This document shows, piece by piece, positions 38,553 through 46,919 of a DNA stretch of 64,000 nt (position 1 is its first letter; the number at the start of each line of letters is the position of its first letter). Source of the DNA: Clostridiaceae bacterium (GTDB taxonomy: Bacteria; Bacillota; Clostridia; Lachnospirales; Lachnospiraceae); assembly GCA_902362725.1 (NCBI GenBank), contig CABIXM010000001.1:1-64000 (forward strand), written 5' to 3'. A program made the position numbers and the translations under genes. The notes below the pieces were generated by a model. The model was not told the origin of the DNA, searched no databases, and worked only from the letters and a program-made list of their open reading frames with translations.

Positions 38553-40430
38553 ATGAAGAATGTATATCGGGAGACCTGTCAGGTTGTCGTCGTGGGCGCG
38601 GGCCACGCGGGCTGCGAGGCAGCTCTGGCCTGTGCGAGAATGGGTCTGGAGACTATTATTTTTACTGTGAGCGTGGACAGCATCGCATTGATGCCCTGCA
38701 ATCCGAACATCGGAGGCAGCTCCAAGGGCCACCTGGTGAGGGAAATCGACGCACTGGGCGGAGAGATGGGGAAAAATATCGATAAAACCTTTATTCAGTC
38801 GAAAATGCTGAATGTGTCCAAGGGACCGGCGGTCCATTCCCTGCGGGCCCAGGCAGATAAGGCGGAATACAGCCGCAGTATGCGCCGGGTGCTGGAGAAT
38901 ACGGAGCATCTGGCTATCGTGCAGGCGGAGGTAGCTGAGATTCTGGCTGATGATGGTGTGATCAAAGGGATCAAAACTACTTCAGGAGCCATCTATGAAT
39001 CTCAGGCTGTGGTACTCTGTACCGGAACCTATCTGCGGGCACGCTGTATCTATGGCGATATCAGCAATTATACGGGACCAAATGGTCTGCAGGCGGCGAC
39101 CCATCTGACGGAATCGCTGAAAAATCTGGGCATTGAGATGTATCGGTTCAAGACCGGAACGCCGGCCCGGGTGGATAAGCGTTCCATTGATTTCAGTAAG
39201 ATGCAGGAGCAGTTTGGGGACGAGCGGATCGTGCCGTTTTCTTTTACGACAGATCCGGATGAGATTCAGAAGCACCAGATATCCTGCTGGCTGACCTATA
39301 CCAACGAAGAAACTCACAAAATTATCCGGGAAAATCTGGATCGTTCTCCTCTGTATTCGGGAATGATTGAAGGAACTGGTCCCCGGTATTGTCCGTCTAT
39401 CGAGGACAAGGTGGTTCGATTCGCTGATAAGAACCGGCATCAGGTATTTCTGGAGCCGGAGGGCCTGTATACAAACGAAATGTATGTGGGTGGCATGTCC
39501 AGTTCCCTGCCGGAGGATGTGCAGCATGCCATGTATTCCTCTGTGGCCGGACTGGAGCATGTGCGGATCGTGCGGAATGCGTATGCTATCGAGTATGACT
39601 GCATTGACGCAAGACAGCTTTATCCGACCCTGGAATTTAAGAAGCTTTCGGGACTTTTCAGTGGCGGACAGTTTAACGGAAGCTCCGGATACGAGGAAGC
39701 TGCGGCTCAGGGACTGATTGCGGGAATCAACGCGGGACGTAAATTACTGGGAAAAGAACCTTTAATTCTGGATCGATCCCAGGCTTATATCGGAGTTCTC
39801 ATTGACGATCTGGTTACAAAGGAAAACCGGGAACCCTATCGTATGATGACATCCCGGGCAGAATATCGTCTGCTTCTCCGTCAGGATAACGCGGATCTGC
39901 GGCTGACAAAGATTGGACATGAGATGGGGCTGATTTCAGAAGAGCGTTATCAGAACCTGCTGGAAAAGGAACGGGAGATCGCAGAAGAAATCGCGCGGGT
40001 GGAGAAGGTATTCGTGGGAACTTCGGAGCAGGTACAGGAGCTTCTGAATGAGTACGGCAGTACGCCTCTGAATTCCGGCATCTCTCTGGCAGAGCTGATC
40101 AAGCGCCCGGAGCTCAGCTACGATATTGTGGCGCCTCTGGATCCGAAGAGGCCGAAACTGATGCGTGGTGTGGCTGAGCAGGTGAATATCCATATGAAAT
40201 ACGACGGATATATCCAGCGTCAGATGCGACAGGTTGAACAATTCCAAAAACTGGAAAATAAAAAATTGCCGGAGAGTTTGGATTATAACGAAGTTCCAAG
40301 CCTGCGGACAGAGGCGAGACAGAAGCTGACGGCAGTGAGACCCCTGTCTATCGGACAGGCTTCGCGAATCTCGGGCGTGTCGCCAGCGGATATATCGGTG
40401 CTGTTGGTGTGGCTGGAGCATAAAAAGTAA
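38553..40430 (+). CDS. mnmG: tRNA uridine-5-carboxymethylaminomethyl(34) synthesis enzyme MnmG
   Basis: About 625 residues. FAD-binding Rossmann motif [15 protein letters not shown] at the N-terminus, then [40 protein letters not shown] (interaction with FAD) and [16 protein letters not shown]. Partner of MnmE. Three in-frame starts lie close together (GTG 38544, ATG 38547, ATG 38553); I chose 38553 by spacing from GGGTGA. Confidence 0.97.
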   Translation: MKNVYRETCQVVVVGAGHAGCEAALACARMGLETIIFTVSVDSIALMPCNPNIGGSSKGHLVREIDALGGEMGKNIDKTFIQSKMLNVSKGPAVHSLRAQADKAEYSRSMRRVLENTEHLAIVQAEVAEILADDGVIKGIKTTSGAIYESQAVVLCTGTYLRARCIYGDISNYTGPNGLQAATHLTESLKNLGIEMYRFKTGTPARVDKRSIDFSKMQEQFGDERIVPFSFTTDPDEIQKHQISCWLTYTNEETHKIIRENLDRSPLYSGMIEGTGPRYCPSIEDKVVRFADKNRHQVFLEPEGLYTNEMYVGGMSSSLPEDVQHAMYSSVAGLEHVRIVRNAYAIEYDCIDARQLYPTLEFKKLSGLFSGGQFNGSSGYEEAAAQGLIAGINAGRKLLGKEPLILDRSQAYIGVLIDDLVTKENREPYRMMTSRAEYRLLLRQDNADLRLTKIGHEMGLISEERYQNLLEKEREIAEEIARVEKVFVGTSEQVQELLNEYGSTPLNSGISLAELIKRPELSYDIVAPLDPKRPKLMRGVAEQVNIHMKYDGYIQRQMRQVEQFQKLENKKLPESLDYNEVPSLRTEARQKLTAVRPLSIGQASRISGVSPADISVLLVWLEHKK

Positions 40431-40550
40431 ATAGAATGGATACTGGTATAAAAATGTAAAAATATGGATGACGCTTTTTCAGACTTTTAAAGGATAGGTA
40501 AGTAAGAAAAAGCATCTGAAATAGAAAAGCATAATATAAGGAAATAGAAC

Positions 40551-41270
40551 ATGGATAAGAGAGCGTATATTCGGGACGAATTCTCCAAAATTCAAATAGA
40601 ACTGAGCGAAAAGCAGGCAGAGCAGTTTGAGCAGTATTATGAGATGCTGATCGCAAAAAACGAAGTGATGAACTTGACTGCCATTACAGAATTTGAAGAA
40701 GTGGTGCAGAAGCATTTCATTGACAGTGTGATGATAAAGGAAGTGCGGGAACCGGGCGACAACGAAAAATGGATCGATGTGGGAACTGGCGCAGGCTTTC
40801 CGGGAATCCCTTTGAAAATCGTGTACCCACAGCTTCAGGTGACACTATTGGATTCCCTGAACAAGAGAGTGAAATTTTTACAGGAAGTTGTAGACGCACT
40901 TGGACTGGAGCAGGTAGAAGCTCTGCATGGAAGAGCGGAAGAATACGCAAAAAAAGCAGAGTACCGGGAGCAGTACGATTGCTGCGTTTCCCGGGCGGTG
41001 GCAAATTTGGCGTCGCTTTCGGAATACTGCCTGCCTTTTGTGAAGGTGGGTGGAGCATTCGTACCCTATAAATCCGGAAAGATACAGGAAGAGATTGAAG
41101 CTGCCGGGAAGGCTGTGGAGATCCTGGGTGGACGGATTGGACAGCGGAAGGAATTCATGCTTCCGGGTTCAGATATGTATCGCTGTCTACTGTATATTGA
41201 AAAAATGAAGGCGACGGCAAAGAAATATCCGAGAAAGGCAGGAATGCCAACCAAGGAGCCGCTGCATTAA
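40551..41270 (+). CDS. rsmG: 16S rRNA (guanine(527)-N(7))-methyltransferase RsmG
   Basis: A 239-residue SAM-dependent methyltransferase: WIDVGTGAGFPGIPLKIVYP is the SAM-binding motif, preceded by NLTAITEFEEVVQKHFIDS. The conserved CVSRAVANL loop follows. A 120-bp gap separates it from mnmG. The base composition becomes AT-richer from here towards parA. Confidence 0.96.
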   Translation: MDKRAYIRDEFSKIQIELSEKQAEQFEQYYEMLIAKNEVMNLTAITEFEEVVQKHFIDSVMIKEVREPGDNEKWIDVGTGAGFPGIPLKIVYPQLQVTLLDSLNKRVKFLQEVVDALGLEQVEALHGRAEEYAKKAEYREQYDCCVSRAVANLASLSEYCLPFVKVGGAFVPYKSGKIQEEIEAAGKAVEILGGRIGQRKEFMLPGSDMYRCLLYIEKMKATAKKYPRKAGMPTKEPLH

Positions 41271-41280
41271 GAGTGTGAGA

Positions 41281-41296
41281 TGTTTCACGTGAAACG
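41281..41296. other. parS: parS centromere site 1
   Basis: TGTTTCACGTGAAACG, one mismatch from the canonical 16-bp ParB site TGTTTCACGTGAAACA. It is followed by TTAGATG, which is shared with site 2. Confidence 0.92.
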
Positions 41297-41330
41297 TTAG
41301 ATGATGCATGTGTATAGAATGGAGTAGTGT

Positions 41331-41543
41331 ATGAAAAAGAAAAACATACAAATAATTTGCAATATCATAAGTGCGTTATTAGCAATAGCATTTGTTATTA
41401 AAACAATAATCAATTTTTTTCAATATGATACACTGCTTAATGCTGCACCTTTCTATGTCTGGATACTTGTTAATGCGTTGTTTTTGCTAATTCCTGCAAG
41501 TATAGTGTTTGTTGTTGGGATTATTGTAAGCAGAAAGTATTAG
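41331..41543 (+). CDS. small two-helix membrane protein, unknown
   Basis: A 70-residue protein with a basic N-terminus (MKKKNIQ) and two hydrophobic helices (~8-30 and ~44-66), ending in SRKY. The ATG is preceded by GGAG at seven bases. I do not recognise a family. It is strongly AT-rich relative to flanking housekeeping genes and sits between two parS sites, next to the palindromic element. Confidence 0.6.
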   Translation: MKKKNIQIICNIISALLAIAFVIKTIINFFQYDTLLNAAPFYVWILVNALFLLIPASIVFVVGIIVSRKY

Positions 41544-41592
41544 ACACTTCATTGTAAAAAAAGTTTTGATCTAATGTTCAAAATAACGGACG

Positions 41593-41776
41593 AAATAAAA
41601 ATCCTCCTCCCCACCGGGAGTGTGCGATTTTCCGGCTTCTGTTCGCGCGGCTTATGCGTGCCTGATCGCCAAACTCGCCCCTGCGGGTCTTGGACAGTGG
41701 CTCTCTCAGGCACTGCCTGGCGCAAGCAGAAGCGATGGAAAATCAACAGGCCTCCCGGTGAGGAGGATTTTTATTT
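41593..41776. repeat. 184-nt nested palindromic element (structured RNA or MITE-like)
   Basis: Outer arms 41593-41620 and 41752-41776 are reverse complements (17 bp, a CCC bulge, then 8 bp, ACCGGGAG). A second pair is GATTTTCC..GCTTCTG (41626-41641) with CAGAAGC..GGAAAATC (41727-41744). A third is GTGCCTGA (41658-41665) with TCAGGCAC (41706-41713), and a CCC-ctgc-GGG hairpin is innermost. The element thus folds into one long stem on either strand. It is GC-rich in an AT-rich gap. The short open frames across it have no RBS and are not called. Nothing else is seen in the 41544-41996 gap except parS 2. Confidence 0.75.
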
Positions 41777-41860
41777 CTGGATTGTGAGGACGAAAGGTGA
41801 AAATGACCAATCTTTTGTAGGATAGGGGGATTCGGTTTCAATTTCTATGATGTGCGAAAA

Positions 41861-41876
41861 TGTTTCACGTGAAACG
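41861..41876. other. parS: parS centromere site 2
   Basis: TGTTTCACGTGAAACG followed by TTAGATG; 23 bases identical to site 1, 580 bp away. Confidence 0.92.
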
Positions 41877-41996
41877 TTAGATGGTGTGGATAGAAAAAGA
41901 AAATTCAAATTCCTATTGCAAAGTTGCAGGTAGTTTTTTGAATCTTCCGGTGTTAGAATAGAATTAGGAATGAATGATGAGGAGAGCAAATGAGAT

Positions 41997-42461
41997 ATGC
42001 AAGATGAAGTTTTTATGAGAAAAGCGATTGAGCTTTCCAGGTTGGCGGTGGAGCATGGCAATGAGCCTTTCGGCGCTGTACTGGTTAAGAACAATGAGAT
42101 GGTTTTTACCAATGAAAATCAAATTTATACCAGACACGATCCTACGTTTCATGGGGAAGCTGGTCTGATTCGTGAATTCTGCGCTCAGACTGGAATTACG
42201 AATTTGCAGGAGTATACCATGTATTCCAGCTGTGAACCTTGCTTTATGTGCAGTGGCACAATGGTGTGGGTAAAGCTGGGACGTCTGGTTTATGCTGCAA
42301 GCAATATGGAACTGGAGAAAATCCTTGGAAATGAAGGATGTAATTGTTCTAAAATGGTATTTGACAATTCTTTCTGGCAGCCACAAGTTACGGCAGGTGT
42401 ACTGCGCGAGGAAAGTCTGGTAATTTTAAAAGCGTATTTTGAAAAGCATGAGAAGGGTTGA
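41997..42461 (+). CDS. nucleoside/cytidine-type deaminase (CDA superfamily)
   Basis: A 154-residue zinc-dependent deaminase. The Zn ligands are HGEAG (H with catalytic E) and SCEPCFMC (PCxxC). The N-terminal MRKAIELSRLAVEHGNEPFG resembles guanine deaminase/TadA-like proteins; the long C-terminal part with SFWQPQVTAGVLREES suggests a nucleoside/base deaminase rather than tRNA deaminase TadA. Substrate not assignable. RBS GGAGAGCAAATGAGAT upstream. It seems to start a lower-GC cluster with the next three genes. Confidence 0.85.
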   Translation: MQDEVFMRKAIELSRLAVEHGNEPFGAVLVKNNEMVFTNENQIYTRHDPTFHGEAGLIREFCAQTGITNLQEYTMYSSCEPCFMCSGTMVWVKLGRLVYAASNMELEKILGNEGCNCSKMVFDNSFWQPQVTAGVLREESLVILKAYFEKHEKG

Positions 42462-42466
42462 AAGAC

Positions 42467-42559
42467 ATGAAATTGATCGGTGTGAATTTGTATGCTCTGA
42501 TTTATTTGCTGCTGGGAATTGTAGCAATGTTTGTTTCAGGGGTTAAGAAAAAAAGCTAA
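42467..42559 (+). CDS. 30-residue single-helix membrane peptide
   Basis: Short ORF with ATG at 42467: MKLIGVNLYALIYLLLGIVA then MFVSGVKKKS. One hydrophobic helix followed by a basic tail fits a small inner-membrane peptide with positive-inside tail. AGAAGGG lies upstream. It fills the gap between the deaminase (5 bp) and the EamA transporter (9 bp) tightly, which argues for a real gene. Function unknown. Confidence 0.55.
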   Translation: MKLIGVNLYALIYLLLGIVAMFVSGVKKKS

Positions 42560-42568
42560 GGTGGTAGT

Positions 42569-43624
42569 ATGAATAAAAAGAGACAGGCAATGGCAGTGGT
42601 GCTGGCGTTACTTGCAGCTATTTTCTATGCGATCAATACCCCGTTTTCAAAAATTCTTCTGAATCAGATACCGCCTACGATGATGGCTGCGTTTCTATAT
42701 CTTGGCGCCGGAATCGGAGTTGGATTTCTGTATTTGTTTCGTGTAAAAGGGGAGGATAAGTCAGAAAGGCTGACCAGAAAAGACTTTCCGTATACCATAG
42801 GAATGATTGTGCTGGATATCGCAGCACCTATATTTCTAATGATTGGAATCCGTATCGGATCCGCGTCAAATGCTTCGCTATTGGGAAATTTTGAAATTGT
42901 AACAACAACGCTGATTGCGCTGCTGGTATTTAAGGAGAAGGTAACGGCCAGGCTCTGGGCAGCGATTGGCTTTATTACGGTATCCAGCATTGTGCTTTCT
43001 TTTGAGGGAAGCGGTAGTTTTCAGTTTTCTCTCGGATCTTTGTTTGTGATTCTGGCGACCAGCTGTTGGGGATTGGAAAATAATTGTACCAGAAAGATTT
43101 CAGATAAGAGTACTTATGAAATCGTGTTTTTAAAGGGAATCTTCTCAGGCGGTGGTTCTCTGATGATTTCCTTTATTTTAAGAGAACAGATTCCGGAATG
43201 GAAGGATATGATGCTTGCCATGCTGCTTGGATTTGTAGCGTATGGACTGAGTATCTTTATGTATATCAGGGCTCAGAAGGATTTGGGGGCAGCAAAAACA
43301 AGCGCATACTATGCGGTGGCACCCTTTATAGGTACATTTTTAGCCTTTCTTATAAATGGAGAAAAGCTTACGGCAGCTTATTTTGTTGGACTCATCTTTA
43401 TGCTGATCGGCAGCATTATGGTTGTGTATGACACTATGGTAAGATATCATTTCCATGAGCATTCCCATACCATTGTTCATGTTCATAACGGAAGAATCCA
43501 TACCCATGTTATTACCCATGTGCATGAACATCATCATATCACATCGGGGAAAAAACATGGACATACGCATGGAGATTACAAAAATAGTGAGGAACATCGG
43601 TTGGCACATTTATCAGATAAATAG
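42569..43624 (+). CDS. EamA/DMT-family transporter with histidine-rich C-terminal tail
   Basis: A 351-residue membrane protein with ten helices in two EamA repeats (AIFYAINTPFSKILLNQIPP, and a second starting near ATSCWGLENNCTRK). The last ~60 residues form a hydrophilic tail with around 18 histidines (FHEHSHTIVHVHN, HTHVITHVHEHHH, KKHGHTHGDY). Such tails bind Zn, Ni or Co in metal transporters; DMT proteins more often move metabolites. Substrate unknown. It precedes the ferredoxin-like gene by 15 bp. Confidence 0.87.
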   Translation: MNKKRQAMAVVLALLAAIFYAINTPFSKILLNQIPPTMMAAFLYLGAGIGVGFLYLFRVKGEDKSERLTRKDFPYTIGMIVLDIAAPIFLMIGIRIGSASNASLLGNFEIVTTTLIALLVFKEKVTARLWAAIGFITVSSIVLSFEGSGSFQFSLGSLFVILATSCWGLENNCTRKISDKSTYEIVFLKGIFSGGGSLMISFILREQIPEWKDMMLAMLLGFVAYGLSIFMYIRAQKDLGAAKTSAYYAVAPFIGTFLAFLINGEKLTAAYFVGLIFMLIGSIMVVYDTMVRYHFHEHSHTIVHVHNGRIHTHVITHVHEHHHITSGKKHGHTHGDYKNSEEHRLAHLSDK

Positions 43625-43639
43625 AGAGAAGGATCAAAG

Positions 43640-44467
43640 ATGAAACGTCAAAGATGGTATATTCCGGTTGGATTTTGGCTGATATTTGAAAGCATAGCGG
43701 TGATTTTGTGGCTGACAAAGGAACAGGTATTTTACTTGTTTAATTTTTCTTACATAGGTACCGTGCTGGCAGTTGGATTACTGCTCTTTCAAATGAATAA
43801 TCGATATGCCAGACATATGGTACAACTATTGGTTGGTCTCTATATGCTCGTGTATTTGGGATTGATTTGCGGAGAAAATATGCAGATCGAGGGATTTTGG
43901 TATTATCTGTTTACCGGTGTATTTGAAGCGGCAACGATACATTATGCCGTTGCAAAAATATTTGGACCGCTTGTTTTTGGAAGAGGTTGGTGCGGTTATG
44001 CTTGTTGGACTGCCATGGTTCTGGATTTTCTTCCCTATAAAATTCCCCAGACCTCCCGTAATAAAAAATGGGAAAAGTTACGTTATGTCACGTTTGGAAT
44101 ATCATTGATTTTTGTAGCTTCTCTATTTTTGCTTCAGGTGGGACATCTGGAGCGCATCATGTTTTGGAGTTTTGTGATCGGAAATATTCTTTATTACGTA
44201 ATAGGAATTACGCTTGCATTTCTTTTCAAGGATAACCGGGCCTTTTGTAAATATCTCTGTCCGATCACGGTATTTCTGAAGCCTGCAAGTTATTTTTCTC
44301 TAGTCCGCGTCAAATGTAATGTGGAAAAATGTATTTCCTGTGGAAAGTGTAAAAGAGTATGTCCGATGGATGTGGATATCACAGACAATTCCAGAAAACG
44401 AAAAAACGGCACAGAATGTATTCTTTGTATGGAATGTGTCAAAGCCTGTCCCCGGAAGGCATTATAA
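43640..44467 (+). CDS. membrane-bound 4Fe-4S protein (NapH/YccM-like)
   Basis: A 275-residue protein with about five to six membrane helices. RGWCGYACWTAM and YLCPITVFLKP are the paired Cys motifs at membrane ends seen in NapH/NosR-like proteins. Two 4Fe-4S clusters are predicted from KCISCGKCKRVCPMDVD and ECILCMECVKACP at the C-terminus. It probably passes electrons between the membrane and a cytosolic or external partner that is not encoded nearby. A second protein of this class is encoded at 60.4-61.3 kb. Confidence 0.88.
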   Translation: MKRQRWYIPVGFWLIFESIAVILWLTKEQVFYLFNFSYIGTVLAVGLLLFQMNNRYARHMVQLLVGLYMLVYLGLICGENMQIEGFWYYLFTGVFEAATIHYAVAKIFGPLVFGRGWCGYACWTAMVLDFLPYKIPQTSRNKKWEKLRYVTFGISLIFVASLFLLQVGHLERIMFWSFVIGNILYYVIGITLAFLFKDNRAFCKYLCPITVFLKPASYFSLVRVKCNVEKCISCGKCKRVCPMDVDITDNSRKRKNGTECILCMECVKACPRKAL

Positions 44468-44551
44468 GGGAAAATTTGTTTCTGTATAGCAATCTAAAAT
44501 ATCCTGTGTTATAATAAATTTTAACGCGACAAAACGAAAATATAGCTTAAA

Positions 44552-44567
44552 TGTTTCACGTGAAACA
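44552..44567. other. parS: parS centromere site 3
   Basis: TGTTTCACGTGAAACA, a perfect match to the canonical ParB-binding site, 52 bp upstream of the parA start. A TATAAT at 44510-44515 may be the -10 of the parA promoter. Confidence 0.95.
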
Positions 44568-44619
44568 TCTCTCGAAGGCAAGGCAATCTGCGCCCTACCT
44601 TTGATCGAAGGAGAAAAAA

Positions 44620-45387
44620 ATGGGAAGAATCATAGCAGTTGCCAATCAGAAAGGTGGCGTTGGCAAAACTACAACATCGATTAACCTGGCTGCGGCTCTG
44701 GCTGAAAAAGGAAAAAAAGTACTTTTGATAGACAGTGATCCCCAGGGAAATGCCACCAGTGGAGTGGGAGTTGACAAAAATCAGGTTGAAACGACCATCT
44801 ATGACCTGATTCTGGGAGAAAAAGAAATCCAGGACTGTATCGAATATACGGAATTTGAAAATCTTCATTTAATTCCGTCGAATGTGGATCTGGCAGCCGC
44901 TGAGATTGAACTGATTGGAATTAATGAAAAAGAATTCATTATTAAGAAGGCGGTAGAAACGATCCGTGATCGATATGATTTTATCATCATTGATTGTCCG
45001 CCGTCCCTGAATCTGCTGACGATCAATGCCATGACTACGGCAGATACCGTGCTGGTGCCGATCCAGTGTGAGTATTATGCGCTGGAGGGCTTAAGTCAGC
45101 TGATCCACACGATCAATCTGGTAAGAGAGCGTCTGAATCCGTATCTGGATATCGAAGGTATTGTATTTACCATGTTTGACGCCAGAACAAATCTGTCCCT
45201 ACAGGTGGTGGAAAATGTCCGGGCGAATGTAAAGCAGAAGGTATACAGCACAATCATACCGAGAAATGTGCGCCTAGCCGAAGCGCCCAGTCATGGATAT
45301 CCGATTACGGTATACGATCCCAAATCCACCGGCGCAGAGAGTTATCGCGCTCTGGCAGAAGAGGTCATCAATCGGCCGGAGGAGTAA
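44620..45387 (+). CDS. parA: chromosome partitioning ATPase ParA (Soj)
   Basis: A 255-residue Walker-type ATPase. Deviant Walker A is NQKGGVGKTTTSINLA, followed by IDSDPQGNATSG and FIIIDCPPSLNLLT. It moves ParB-parS complexes away from each other. Followed after 21 bp by parB. Confidence 0.97.
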   Translation: MGRIIAVANQKGGVGKTTTSINLAAALAEKGKKVLLIDSDPQGNATSGVGVDKNQVETTIYDLILGEKEIQDCIEYTEFENLHLIPSNVDLAAAEIELIGINEKEFIIKKAVETIRDRYDFIIIDCPPSLNLLTINAMTTADTVLVPIQCEYYALEGLSQLIHTINLVRERLNPYLDIEGIVFTMFDARTNLSLQVVENVRANVKQKVYSTIIPRNVRLAEAPSHGYPITVYDPKSTGAESYRALAEEVINRPEE

Positions 45388-45408
45388 CATAGATAGAGAG
45401 GAGCAAGT

Positions 45409-46314
45409 ATGGCTGCAAGAAGAGGAGGACTCGGAAAGGGTCTGGATAGTCTGATTCCGGAGACGATCAAACCGACGCCCCAGGAAAAGACGAAGGTAGT
45501 AGAAAAAGTAGTAGAAAAGATAGTGGAAAAGCCGATCGAAATGAAGGTGAAGCTTTCCAAGATAGGGCCGCGGGAGGATCAGCCAAGAAAGCAGTTTGAC
45601 GAGGACGCTCTTGCGGAGCTGGCAGAATCCATCAAGCAGGTCGGAATTATACAGCCCTTGGTGGTACAGGAAAAGAATGGATTTTATGAAATTATCGCAG
45701 GCGAACGCCGCTGGCGCGCCGCTAAGATAGCGGGACTCAAGGAGGTACCTGTTATCGTAAAAAAATATTCGGATCTGGAGATTATGGAAATTTCTCTGAT
45801 TGAGAATATTCAGAGAGAAAACCTGAATCCCATTGAAGAAGCGTTGGCATACAAAAGACTGCTGAACGAATTTCATTTAAAGCAGGACGAGCTGGCAGAG
45901 CGGGTATCCAAGAGCCGTGCCGCCGTGACGAACTCCATGCGTCTGCTGAAGCTGGACGAGAGAGTACAGCAGATGGTCATTGACGATATGCTGACTACCG
46001 GTCATGCCAGAGCTCTTCTGGGAATCGAGGATCCGGAGCTGCAGGTAAATGTGGCTACCCGGGTGTTTGATGAAAAGCTCAGTGTCCGGGAAGTGGAAAA
46101 GCTTGTAAGAAAAATTCAAGAGAAAAAACCGGAACAGCCAAAATCAGATCCGGTGGATGATTTCATTTACACAGATCTGGAAGAAAAAATGAAGGCAGCC
46201 ATGGGAACCAAGGTATCGATCAAACAGAAGGCCAAAGGAAAAGGAAAGATCGAGATCGAATACTACTCCCGCGAGGATCTGGAGAGAATCTTTGAAGCCA
46301 TTACCAACAACTAA
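45409..46314 (+). CDS. parB: chromosome partitioning protein ParB (Spo0J)
   Basis: A 301-residue CTPase clamp. N-terminal KGLDSLIPE (ParA contact), the CTP-binding GERRWRAAK, LIENIQRENLNPIEEA and the helix-turn-helix around KQDELAERVSKSRAAVTNSM. It binds the three parS sites found within 5 kb upstream. Confidence 0.97.
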   Translation: MAARRGGLGKGLDSLIPETIKPTPQEKTKVVEKVVEKIVEKPIEMKVKLSKIGPREDQPRKQFDEDALAELAESIKQVGIIQPLVVQEKNGFYEIIAGERRWRAAKIAGLKEVPVIVKKYSDLEIMEISLIENIQRENLNPIEEALAYKRLLNEFHLKQDELAERVSKSRAAVTNSMRLLKLDERVQQMVIDDMLTTGHARALLGIEDPELQVNVATRVFDEKLSVREVEKLVRKIQEKKPEQPKSDPVDDFIYTDLEEKMKAAMGTKVSIKQKAKGKGKIEIEYYSREDLERIFEAITNN

Positions 46315-46329
46315 GGAGAGGAAGATATC

Positions 46330-46842
46330 ATGAGCCCAATTTTAGAATATGTATATCAGGTAACCGGAATTGACACAGCCTACATTCTGGCCGGGATGCT
46401 GCTCTTGCTTCTGATCCTGCTGATCCTGATAGTGGTAGCATTATGTAAACTAAAGAATCTGCGCCGCAAGCTGGATCGCTATATGCGGGGCAAGGATGCG
46501 GAAAGCCTGGAGGATACGATTTTATCCTGTATTGAAAAGGCAGATAAGGTAGATCAGATGAATCAGATTCTGAGGGAAGATATCATCGGCCTTCGGAAAA
46601 ATCAGAAAATCACCTTTCAGAAAATGGGTATGGTTAAGTATAATGCCTTCCGTGAAATGAGCGGTGACTTAAGTTACGCGCTGGCACTGCTGGATCAGGA
46701 GAACAATGGTTTCCTGATCAACTCTGTTTACGGAAATGAAGGCGGCTACTCTTATATTAAAGAAATCAAAAACGGAGAATCTGAGCTCCTACTGTCTGAG
46801 GATGAGCAGAAAGCGCTTGAGAAAGCCAAAAGCCAGGCTTGA
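46330..46842 (+). CDS. DUF4446-family protein
   Basis: A 170-residue protein with one N-terminal membrane helix (AYILAGMLLLLLILLILIVV), then a coiled-coil-like segment and the conserved KMGMVKYNAFREMSGDLSYA then LALLDQENNG block that defines DUF4446. Regularly located after parB in Clostridia. Role unknown. Confidence 0.88.
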   Translation: MSPILEYVYQVTGIDTAYILAGMLLLLLILLILIVVALCKLKNLRRKLDRYMRGKDAESLEDTILSCIEKADKVDQMNQILREDIIGLRKNQKITFQKMGMVKYNAFREMSGDLSYALALLDQENNGFLINSVYGNEGGYSYIKEIKNGESELLLSEDEQKALEKAKSQA

Positions 46843-46919
46843 AAAAAAGCCGGGAGTATTATATGATAAAGTGAATGTAAATGAAATAATCCATAAAAAA
46901 GCAGTAAAGGAGAAAAATC

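Noticed and set aside
41549..41825. Short open frames on both strands across the 184-nt palindrome
   Set aside because: They arise from the symmetric arms, have no RBS and do not resemble proteins.
41997..42461. Assignment of the deaminase as TadA
   Set aside because: The zinc motifs fit the superfamily, but the C-terminal part differs from TadA as I know it and there is no tRNA-related context, so only the superfamily is given.
46843..46919. T-box leader before serS
   Set aside because: The gap is only 77 bp and holds no T-box motif or terminator.
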